This document shows positions 1 to 5,343 of a stretch of 5,343 bases of DNA, one piece after another (positions within the stretch are counted from its first letter, which is position 1; each line of letters starts with the position of its first letter). This stretch comes from Balneolaceae bacterium (lineage in GTDB: Bacteria; Bacteroidota; Rhodothermia; Balneolales; Balneolaceae), in contig SLGA01000181.1 of NCBI GenBank assembly GCA_007123985.1, forward strand, positions 1-5,343. The letters run 5' to 3'. Position numbers and translations under genes: made by a program. The notes under the pieces were generated by a model, which saw only the letters and a program-made list of their open reading frames with translations, did no database searches and was not told the DNA's origin.

Positions 1-2
1 CA

Positions 3-713
3 TCTTTAGCTCTCTTTTTTCTTCAAGCTGGGGCTGATGCTGGCTTTTTTAATGTATTAGTAGAAAAGTTTAACGAAGGTGGTGAATTTATGTGGCCTGT
101 GTTGATAGCCCTTGTATTAGGTCTGGCTATCTTCCTTGAACGTATCATCACTTTAAACCTGGCAGACATCAACACAAGAAAATTTGTACTCGAAGTACAA
201 CAAGCCCTGCAAGAAGGTGGTATCCCTGCCGCACAGGAACTTTGTGCAAAAACAAGGGGTCCTGTAGCATCTGTATTTCAGGCTGGCCTGATGCGTGCCG
301 ATGAAGGCATCGATGCTGCTGAAAAAGCAATTACAACTTATGGCTCTATTGAAATGAGCTTTTTGGAAAGAGGCCTGGTATGGCTCTCACTCTTCATTGC
401 TATCGCTCCGCTACTTGGGTTCCTTGGAACAGTAGTAGGTATGATTGAGGCTTTCGATGCGATTGAAGCTGCCGCTGATATCTCTCCAAGTCTTGTAGCA
501 CGTGGTATTAAAATTGCACTTCTTACTACAGCCGGTGGTCTTTTATCAGGTATTATTCTTCAGATTGGATACAACTATTGTGTGTCGAAAATCGACAGAT
601 TGATCTCCGATATGGAAGAGAGCTCTATTACGCTGATCGACTCTATCGTACTTCTCAAAGAAGGCAAGCAAATTGTACCGGAAGATAACGCGCCAGAAGC
701 TGACGAAGCATAA
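3..713 (+). CDS. exbB: MotA/TolQ/ExbB-family proton channel subunit, 5'-truncated by window edge
   Basis: This is the polytopic subunit of an inner-membrane proton channel that, with ExbD, uses the proton gradient to drive TonB (or Tol-type) work on the outer membrane. The frame is open from base 3 to the TAA at 711-713. An ATG occurs at 90, but the 29 codons before it (hydrophobic SLALFFLQ, then GADAGFFNVLVEKFNEGGEF) look like genuine ExbB N-terminus, and no in-frame ATG, GTG or TTG lies there. The real start is therefore probably upstream of the window. Counting from the ATG at 90, helix 1 is about residues 2-20, a cytoplasmic domain follows, helix 2 is about 95-120 with the family hallmark APLLGFLGTVVGM (106-118), and helix 3 is about 139-163 with the pore motif LLTTAGG (144-150). 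T114 and T146/T147 match the conserved pore threonines. The acidic tail ends EADEA. It is the first visible gene of an exb cluster. TolQ or a MotA-like role is the alternative, but the paired exbD genes favour ExbB. Confidence 0.93.
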   Translation, partial: SLALFFLQAGADAGFFNVLVEKFNEGGEFMWPVLIALVLGLAIFLERIITLNLADINTRKFVLEVQQALQEGGIPAAQELCAKTRGPVASVFQAGLMRADEGIDAAEKAITTYGSIEMSFLERGLVWLSLFIAIAPLLGFLGTVVGMIEAFDAIEAAADISPSLVARGIKIALLTTAGGLLSGIILQIGYNYCVSKIDRLISDMEESSITLIDSIVLLKEGKQIVPEDNAPEADEA

Positions 714-754
714 GCCTGCACTGCACAGAAACTTTAAATCAAACTTATAGAATT

Positions 755-1024
755 ATGGTTGATACATTAGCAGTAGGCTTGGTAATGGCACTAATTGCAA
801 TCGGAGTTGTGGGTATCGTTATATCAGGTATCCGCAACATCATGAACGGCAAGTCTGAATTTAAGCGGATTGCTGTTATGGTAGTACCGGTTATTATTTT
901 TGCTGCTACATACGGTCTTTCAGGATCTTTTGATCAGGCCGGAGTAGCAACAATGGTAGTAATGATTGGGCTCATGGTAGTCTCAATATTTGTTACCGGT
1001 ACACGCGGCACATTCAAATTTTAA
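755..1024 (+). CDS. Small three-helix membrane protein of the exb cluster, function unknown
   Basis: An 89-residue, almost wholly hydrophobic protein that I cannot assign to a named family. Three membrane helices are visible at about residues 6-26, 38-56 and 62-82. The loop between helices 1 and 2 is basic (R27, K33, K37, R38) and the C-terminus is basic (R84, K88), so the positive-inside rule predicts N-terminus out and C-terminus in. There is no signal-peptide cleavage site or catalytic motif. It lies 41 bases after exbB and ends 14 bases before the first exbD, so it is almost certainly co-transcribed. From general knowledge, a small hydrophobic protein at this spot is a recurrent but uncharacterised feature of exbB-exbD-exbD loci in Bacteroidota. 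A structural or assembly partner of the proton channel is inference. The ATG at 755 is the only plausible start; no Shine-Dalgarno precedes it. Confidence 0.82.
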   Translation: MVDTLAVGLVMALIAIGVVGIVISGIRNIMNGKSEFKRIAVMVVPVIIFAATYGLSGSFDQAGVATMVVMIGLMVVSIFVTGTRGTFKF

Positions 1025-1038
1025 ACTGAGATAACAAC

Positions 1039-1581
1039 ATGCTGAATAGAAAGCGAAAAAGAGAATCTGGCGATATCGATGGTTCATCACTTGCTGATAT
1101 TGCATTCCTGCTTTTGATATTCTTCCTCGTTGTGACGACTATCGATGTTGATACAGGTATTGGCTTGGTCCTCCCTCCAATACCAGATGACATCGAGCCA
1201 CCGCCAGTTCGTGAAAGAAACCTGATGAATATTCTCGTTAACGAACGCGGAATGGTTCTCATTAATGAACAACCGGCGGCTATCGCCACCGTTCGCGAAC
1301 GTGTGAAAGAGTTTATTGATAATAATGGAGTTGATCCTGAATTGTCAGAATCACCGGATGACGCCATTGTTTCAATTAAGACTGACAGAAGAACACCTTA
1401 TAACATTTACATCGACATGCTCGATGAAGTAATGGGTGCGTATGAAGAGTTGCGACATGCAGCATCTATGGAAAGATTTGGTGTTCCATTCAGTTCTCTT
1501 GAACAGGGAAGCGAAAGAAGAGCAGAAATACAGGAAATGTATCCTAAGAAAATCTCAATTGCAGAGCCCGATGAAGGTTAA
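1039..1581 (+). CDS. exbD: ExbD/TolR-family biopolymer transport protein (first paralogue)
   Basis: The single-pass subunit whose transmembrane helix sits inside the ExbB ring and carries the proton-accepting aspartate. The 180-residue protein has a short basic cytoplasmic N-terminus (RKRKR at 4-8), then one helix at about 17-35 with the motif SLADIAFLLLIFF. D20 is the expected protonatable residue. A proline-rich linker (LPPIPDDIEPPP) leads to a periplasmic domain of roughly residues 60-140. The C-terminal extension (about 145-180, containing MYPKKISIAEP) is longer than in the approximately 140-residue E. coli ExbD and resembles Bacteroidota ExbD proteins. The start is well fixed: an in-frame TGA at 1027-1029 lies just upstream, and the leader (ATAACAAC) is A-rich with no Shine-Dalgarno. 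It ends 5 bases before the second exbD. TolR is the alternative name, but no tolA, tolB or pal gene is visible to support it. Confidence 0.93.
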   Translation: MLNRKRKRESGDIDGSSLADIAFLLLIFFLVVTTIDVDTGIGLVLPPIPDDIEPPPVRERNLMNILVNERGMVLINEQPAAIATVRERVKEFIDNNGVDPELSESPDDAIVSIKTDRRTPYNIYIDMLDEVMGAYEELRHAASMERFGVPFSSLEQGSERRAEIQEMYPKKISIAEPDEG

Positions 1582-1586
1582 TTCTT

Positions 1587-2033
1587 ATGTCTAAATTTAA
1601 AAAGAAACAAGCGAATACTAAACAGGGTGTACCTACATCAGCGATGCCTGATGTTGTGTTTATGCTTCTCATTTTCTTCATGGTTACAACTGTACTCCGT
1701 GAAGTAGAGCTTCAGGTTCAGATTGATTATGCTGTTGCTGAAAACATTGAGAAAATTGAGCAGAAACGTCTGGTAAGTTATATCTATATCGGGCCTGAAC
1801 GCCTTGGCGGCGGCCGGTTAGGTGAAACCCGAGTTCAGATAGACGATGCCCTTGTTGATGACATCAATGCTATCAGAAATATCATGTATGATAAATTGAT
1901 GGAACAACCCCGTCTGATTGTCTCATTACGGGTAGATAGAGATTCCGAATTTGGTGTAATAACGGATGTTCAACAGGAACTGCGCCAGGCAGGAACTCTC
2001 AGAATTAATTACTCTACAAGAAGACAGATATAA
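1587..2033 (+). CDS. exbD: ExbD/TolR-family biopolymer transport protein (second paralogue)
   Basis: A second, clearly different ExbD of 148 residues. A basic N-terminus (KFKKK at 3-7) precedes the single membrane helix at about 19-36, which includes AMPDVVFMLLIFFMVTT. D22 is the predicted proton-carrying aspartate. The periplasmic part (about 40-148) ends in VTDVQQELRQAGTLRINYST, a C-terminal pattern I associate with the second ExbD of Bacteroidota exb loci. Outside the helix it shares little obvious sequence with the upstream ExbD, so this is an old paralogous pair rather than a recent duplication. Only 5 bases separate the two genes, which suggests translational coupling. An in-frame TGA at 1572-1574 limits upstream extension. 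A weak purine run (GAAGG, 1573-1577) lies about 9 bases before the ATG. It is the last gene before the terminator at 2057-2092. Since each ExbB ring holds two ExbD chains, a mixed dimer is plausible but inferred. Confidence 0.92.
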   Translation: MSKFKKKQANTKQGVPTSAMPDVVFMLLIFFMVTTVLREVELQVQIDYAVAENIEKIEQKRLVSYIYIGPERLGGGRLGETRVQIDDALVDDINAIRNIMYDKLMEQPRLIVSLRVDRDSEFGVITDVQQELRQAGTLRINYSTRRQI

Positions 2034-2056
2034 ATTCTGTTTTAACTACAAAATTT

Positions 2057-2092
2057 AAAGGCATCTGTACATATTGTGCAGTGCCTTTTTTT
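2057..2092 (+). terminator. Strong intrinsic terminator after the exb cluster
   Basis: The outer stem AAAGGCA (2057-2063) pairs perfectly with TGCCTTT (2082-2088). After one bulged T (2064), the inner stem CTGTACA (2065-2071) pairs with TGTGCAG (2075-2081) through one T-G wobble, leaving a 3-base loop. The T-run continues through 2092. That makes 14 paired positions followed by an uninterrupted T tract, a textbook rho-independent terminator 23 bases after the exbD stop. It ends only 10 bases before the thiL start. Confidence 0.88.
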
Positions 2093-2102
2093 ATTTCTGC
2101 AT

Positions 2103-3128
2103 ATGAAAGACAATACATTTCAAACCATTCAGGAGATAGGGTTTACATCATTAATTGAAAAGATTCAAAATTATACAGGGAAAAACAGAAATGAGATTAT
2201 AAAAGGGATTGGTGATGATGCTTCTGTTCAATCATTGGATAACAACAGATCTATTCTCTCTACATCAGAATTATTTCTGGAAGGTGTCCATTTTGATTTG
2301 ACCTACCATCCATTGCACCATTTAGGTTATAAAATTGTTACATCTGCCGTTAGTGATATCTATGCGATGAATGGTAAGCCAGTTCAATTACTCACGGATA
2401 TTGCAATTCCAAATAAATATTCTGTTCAGATGATTGAACAATTTTATAAAGGTGTAGAAACAGCATGCAAGGATTATAATTGCCAGCTTTCTGGAGGAGA
2501 TACAACAGCTTCACATCAAATATTTGCTATTTCTGTTACTGCGATAGGTGAGTCTGATACCAGTGAACTTATTTACAGGAATGGTGCGGGTAAAGACGAT
2601 GCTATTTGTGTAACTGGCGACCTTGGAGGCGCACTGGCGGGTCTTCGTATTTTGATGCGCGAAAAAGAGTATTGGAAATCAAATAAAGAGCAACAATTTC
2701 AACCAGATCTTCAGGGATATGAATATGTAGTAAAGCGACAACTTGTACCGGCTGCACGTGCAGATTTTATTGAAATACTTTCAAAGAATGATATAAAACC
2801 TACTTCATTGATTGATATTTCTCAGGGGTTACTCGCAGATTGTAAAGAAATTGCAGTCCAGTCTGGTTGGGGTGTTGAACTCTTTACACCCGCAGTGCCC
2901 ATTTCAATAGATACACGTAATGTAGCCGACGAAATGAAAGAGGATGTTGACAAATATGCATTTTATGGTGGCGAAGATTTTGAAATGCTATTTACCTTAA
3001 ATAAAAATAACGTAGAAGAATTTGCCAAAATTTTCGACGATTTTACAGTTATTGGCAGAATGACAGAGAGAAAAAATGAGTTTCAAATTAATACAGGCGA
3101 AGGGGAATCTATACAAATAGATCTCTGA
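2103..3128 (+). CDS. thiL: Thiamine-monophosphate kinase
   Basis: ThiL uses ATP to phosphorylate thiamine monophosphate to thiamine diphosphate in the cytoplasm, the last step of de novo cofactor synthesis. The protein is 341 residues, close to family size (E. coli about 325), with PurM/AIR-synthase-type motifs in order: GIGDD (35-39), LEGVHFD (59-65), SDIYAMN (84-90), GGDTT (131-135), R159, VTGDLGG (170-176), IDISQGL (237-243) and GGEDFEMLFT (289-298). Two expected metal-binding aspartates differ: the usual STD motif reads TSE (54-56, Asp to Glu at 56), and the usual DLSDGL-type motif has Gln at 241. The remaining core acidic residues are present, so I still call it ThiL, with activity probable rather than certain. 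I chose the ATG at 2103. An in-frame GTG at 2076 would start inside the terminator hairpin and add an unlikely MQCLFLFLH leader. No Shine-Dalgarno or TPP riboswitch is visible. It could be transcribed by read-through or from a promoter hidden near the terminator. Confidence 0.92.
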   Translation: MKDNTFQTIQEIGFTSLIEKIQNYTGKNRNEIIKGIGDDASVQSLDNNRSILSTSELFLEGVHFDLTYHPLHHLGYKIVTSAVSDIYAMNGKPVQLLTDIAIPNKYSVQMIEQFYKGVETACKDYNCQLSGGDTTASHQIFAISVTAIGESDTSELIYRNGAGKDDAICVTGDLGGALAGLRILMREKEYWKSNKEQQFQPDLQGYEYVVKRQLVPAARADFIEILSKNDIKPTSLIDISQGLLADCKEIAVQSGWGVELFTPAVPISIDTRNVADEMKEDVDKYAFYGGEDFEMLFTLNKNNVEEFAKIFDDFTVIGRMTERKNEFQINTGEGESIQIDL

Positions 3129-3176
3129 TTTTGCATAATACAAAACGTACTGCGTTAACAAATGCATACTATTCAT

Positions 3177-3211
3177 TCTGAACAAGAAACATGAAAGTTC
3201 AGATTAGTTCA
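3177..3211. repeat. Inverted and direct GTTCA repeats upstream of ftsH
   Basis: TCTGAAC (3177-3183) and GTTCAGA (3197-3203) form a perfect 7-base inverted repeat separated by 13 bases. A third copy of the core, GTTCA, lies at 3207-3211, spaced exactly 10 bases (one helical turn) from the second. The cluster sits 45-80 bases before the ftsH start and just upstream of a weak promoter candidate, so an operator or activator site is a reasonable guess. It could also be a weak RNA hairpin or chance. No known regulator consensus was recognised. Confidence 0.4.
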
Positions 3212-3227
3212 AAAAGCCGTATATTTA
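3198..3227 (+). promoter_or_regulatory. Weak candidate Bacteroidota-type promoter for ftsH
   Basis: TATATTTA (3220-3227) matches the Bacteroidota -7 element TAnnTTTG at five of its six fixed positions, the final G being A. A TTC lies 19 bases upstream (3198-3200), a two-of-three match to the -33 TTG. Spacing and placement, about 30 bases before the ftsH ATG, fit. The match is weak in A/T-rich DNA and overlaps a possible stem-loop, so this is only a candidate. Nothing better was seen between 3129 and 3255. Confidence 0.25.
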
Positions 3228-3238
3228 AGGCTATTTTG
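3211..3238 (+). terminator. Possible weak stem-loop terminator after thiL
   Basis: AGCC (3215-3218) pairs with GGCT (3229-3232). Flanking A-run 3211-3214 can pair with T-run 3234-3237 around a bulged A. Inner TA/TA pairs (3220-3221 with 3226-3227) could tighten the loop. The GC core is only 4 bp and the T-run is short, far weaker than the hairpin at 2057-2092. It might end thiL transcription, or be a structured leader of ftsH, or be chance. Confidence 0.3.
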
Positions 3239-3255
3239 TTACCCAAAATTAAGAA

Positions 3256-5328
3256 ATGTCGAAAAAGAATTTGTCAAAAAAAGAATCAACGGAAAAGAAT
3301 AATAAAGGAGCAAAAAAAGCTCCTCGCTTTCCAATATGGATATATTTGGTACTATTTCTGCTACTCATTGGTTTCAATCTCTATTTTGTGCCCGGTGATT
3401 CATCAGAAAGAATTAAATACAGTGAATTTCTAACCTTTGTACAGGAAGGGTATATAGAAGAAATCACCATCATTAACAATGTTGAAATAGAGGGCAAGTA
3501 CTCTGAGAAAGCATTTGAAGAAGGCTTGATTGAGCGCCCGCAGCCAGCTGAAAGCCGATGGGAACGAGCTGAAGGAAGTTCAGGTACCTTCACTACTACG
3601 ATGCTGGAAGGTGACGAGATACGTTCGTTATTTGATGAAAATGGAATTATTTATGATGTACGTATAGAAGAAGACTGGTTTAGCGGGATTTTTATTTGGC
3701 TGATACCGATCGCACTGATTATTGCATTCTGGATTTTTATTTTCCGAAGAATGAATCCCGGCCAGCAAGTTCTCAATATTGGCAAGAATAAAGCTTCCCT
3801 TTACGATAAACAAACAGAGAGTAAGGTCTCTTTTAAAGATGTAGCCGGACTTCAAGAAGCTAAAGCCGAAGTTGAAGAAGTCGTAGAATTTCTCAGTAAT
3901 CCACAAAAATTCACCAAACTTGGTGGTACATTGCCAAAAGGTGTGTTACTGGTTGGCCCTCCCGGAACGGGTAAAACACTGCTTGCAAAAGCAACAGCCG
4001 GCGAAGCGGATGTGCCGTTTTTCTCTTTAAGTGGATCGGATTTTGTTGAGATGTTTGTAGGTGTAGGAGCAGCCAGAGTTAGGGACCTATTTAAACAGGC
4101 CAAAGAGAAAGCGCCGTGTATCATTTTTATAGATGAAATTGACTCAATAGGTCGTACTCGAGGACGCGGAATGGCTATGAGTTCGAATGATGAACGTGAA
4201 AATACGTTGAATCAGCTTTTAAGTGAAATGGATGGATTTAACTCCGATAAAGGTGTGATCATCATGGCGGCTACAAACCGACCCGACATTCTTGATTCAG
4301 CACTACTTCGACCCGGGCGTTTTGACAGGCAAATAATGATTGATAAGCCTGATCTTAAAGGACGCATGCAGATACTTGATGTACACTCAAAAAAATTGAA
4401 ACTTGCAGATAATATTGATCTGAAAGTACTTGCATCTCAAACACCTGGCTTTGCTGGTGCCGAGCTGGCCAATCTTTGCAATGAAGCAGCTCTATTTGCT
4501 GCACGCCGCGACAAAAATAAAGTAGAAATGGAAGACTTTCAGGATGCGATTGAACGCGTTGTTGCGGGTCTTGAGAAGAAGAATAAACTCATCAGCCCTG
4601 ATGAAAGGAAAATTGTAGCCTACCATGAAGCAGGTCATGCGATAGTTGGGTGGATGCTCAAGTACACAGATCCTGTTCTTAAAGTAAGCATTGTACCGCG
4701 TGGATTTGCCGCACTTGGCTACACGCTTCAGACACCCCTTGAGGATCGCTTCCTGATGACAACGGAAGAGCTTGAAGATAAAATCTGTGCGCTGCTTGGC
4801 GGAAGAGTTGCTGAAGAGATCATTTTCGGAAAAATTTCAACTGGCGCACAGAACGATCTTGAACGGATAACAAATATGGCATTTGCCATGGTTGCAGAGT
4901 TCGGAATGAGTGAAGAATTAGGTTATTTATCTCTTAAAGATTCAAACAGCCCTGAAAACAGTTATGGCTTCAATAAAAAGTATTCTGAAAGTACTGCTCA
5001 AAAAATTGATCAGGCAATCAGAAATATTATTCACAGGAACTATAAGAGAACGCTTGATTTGTTGAATAAACACAAAGGCAAACTCGAAGAGATGGCAGAA
5101 ACACTCTTGGAAAAGGAAGTGTTAAACCACATTGAATTGCGTGAAATGCTTGGTGATCGTCCGAGTGGAAACTATCCAGAGGGAATTTTTGAGGATACAA
5201 GTTCAACGGAAAAACCGAAATCAAACGGTGCAACCGCAAAGAAGAAAAAGAAATCAGAAAAAGAAAAGCCGGCAGACAATCAGCTTGAAATAAAACCGGA
5301 AGAAGAGCAGGCAGGATCAAAGAAATAG
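3256..5328 (+). CDS. ftsH: ATP-dependent zinc metalloprotease FtsH
   Basis: FtsH is a hexameric, membrane-anchored AAA+ protease that extracts and degrades misfolded membrane proteins and selected cytosolic regulators. This copy is complete at 690 residues. A lysine-rich N-terminus is followed by helix 1 (about 27-44), a periplasmic domain (about 45-143), helix 2 (about 144-163), the AAA+ domain and the peptidase domain. Seen directly: Walker A GPPGTGKT (234-241), pore loop MFVGVG (266-271, F267), Walker B FIDEID (291-296), second region of homology with Arg fingers R352 and R355 in LRPGRFDR, zinc site HEAGH (457-461), and third zinc ligand D534 in STGAQND. All catalytic residues are intact. 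The periplasmic part looks longer than in E. coli FtsH (about 70 residues), and the tail (645-690) is a Lys/Glu-rich, probably disordered segment including KKKKK. The start is fixed by an in-frame TAA at 3250-3252, two codons before the ATG. No Shine-Dalgarno is present. Confidence 0.99.
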   Translation: MSKKNLSKKESTEKNNKGAKKAPRFPIWIYLVLFLLLIGFNLYFVPGDSSERIKYSEFLTFVQEGYIEEITIINNVEIEGKYSEKAFEEGLIERPQPAESRWERAEGSSGTFTTTMLEGDEIRSLFDENGIIYDVRIEEDWFSGIFIWLIPIALIIAFWIFIFRRMNPGQQVLNIGKNKASLYDKQTESKVSFKDVAGLQEAKAEVEEVVEFLSNPQKFTKLGGTLPKGVLLVGPPGTGKTLLAKATAGEADVPFFSLSGSDFVEMFVGVGAARVRDLFKQAKEKAPCIIFIDEIDSIGRTRGRGMAMSSNDERENTLNQLLSEMDGFNSDKGVIIMAATNRPDILDSALLRPGRFDRQIMIDKPDLKGRMQILDVHSKKLKLADNIDLKVLASQTPGFAGAELANLCNEAALFAARRDKNKVEMEDFQDAIERVVAGLEKKNKLISPDERKIVAYHEAGHAIVGWMLKYTDPVLKVSIVPRGFAALGYTLQTPLEDRFLMTTEELEDKICALLGGRVAEEIIFGKISTGAQNDLERITNMAFAMVAEFGMSEELGYLSLKDSNSPENSYGFNKKYSESTAQKIDQAIRNIIHRNYKRTLDLLNKHKGKLEEMAETLLEKEVLNHIELREMLGDRPSGNYPEGIFEDTSSTEKPKSNGATAKKKKKSEKEKPADNQLEIKPEEEQAGSKK

Positions 5329-5337
5329 GTACATACT

Positions 5338-5343
5338 ATGATA
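5338..5343 (+). CDS. Possible start of a downstream gene, cut by window end
   Basis: An ATG followed by one codon (ATA) lies 9 bases after the ftsH stop, close enough for an operon partner. Only two codons are visible, so neither the reality nor the identity of the gene can be judged from this window. Confidence 0.22.

Noticed and set aside
1014..1367. 117-codon minus-strand frame antisense to the first exbD
   Set aside because: It lies wholly over a well-supported gene, its Ser/Arg/Ile-rich product is typical of antisense shadows, and no leader or family match is seen.
2033..2105. TPP riboswitch upstream of thiL
   Set aside because: The gap is only about 70 bases and is filled by a plain terminator hairpin; no thi-box CTGAGA-type core is present.
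3191..3433. 80-codon + strand frame starting in the thiL-ftsH gap
   Set aside because: Most of it overlaps the ftsH N-terminus in another frame. Its Lys/Cys/Tyr-rich product is what a shifted reading of A/T-rich DNA gives, and it has no recognisable domain.
3852..4124. Minus-strand frame opposite the FtsH Walker A region
   Set aside because: It is antisense to highly conserved ATPase codons, with a Ser/Pro/Thr-rich low-information product; a shadow.
5027..5320. Minus-strand frame opposite the FtsH C-terminus
   Set aside because: The Phe/Leu/Ser-rich product mirrors Lys/Glu codons of the FtsH tail; no independent support.
5194..5325. Lys/Glu-rich end of ftsH as a frameshift artefact
   Set aside because: Charged, low-complexity C-terminal tails are common in FtsH proteins, the frame is continuous to a normal TAG, and base composition is unchanged.

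Overview
The window reads as ordinary chromosomal housekeeping DNA from a bacterium of the Bacteroidota/Balneolota/Rhodothermota group (FCB superphylum). Three things suggest this. The gene order is exbB, small membrane protein, exbD, exbD. The two ExbD proteins have Bacteroidota-like sequence features. Almost no start codon is preceded by a Shine-Dalgarno sequence; starts sit behind A/T-rich leaders instead. No 16S or other phylogenetic marker is present, so the exact lineage is an inference.

Layout, all on the + strand. Positions 3-2033 hold a tight four-gene cluster: exbB (5'-truncated by the window edge), an 89-residue three-helix membrane protein, and two different exbD genes. A strong hairpin plus T-run at 2057-2092 closes the cluster. 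Only 10 bases later thiL (thiamine-monophosphate kinase) begins at 2103 and ends at 3128. A 127-base gap (3129-3255) carries a cluster of TGAAC/GTTCA repeats, a weak stem-loop and a weak promoter candidate. Positions 3256-5328 encode a complete FtsH, the membrane-anchored AAA+ zinc protease. An ATG 9 bases after ftsH may start another gene, cut by the window end.

Functionally there are three units. ExbB and ExbD form the inner-membrane proton channel that normally powers TonB-dependent outer-membrane transport (or, for Tol-type homologues, envelope integrity). ThiL makes the cofactor thiamine diphosphate. FtsH performs membrane-protein quality control. The last two show no obvious functional tie to the Exb cluster beyond adjacency.

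I found no mobile element, CRISPR array, RNA gene or defence-type system, and nothing that clearly qualifies as a new biological system. The most useful second looks are the uncharacterised small membrane protein in the exb cluster, the terminator abutting thiL together with its start-site correction, two substitutions at expected metal-binding aspartates in ThiL, and the repeat cluster upstream of ftsH.
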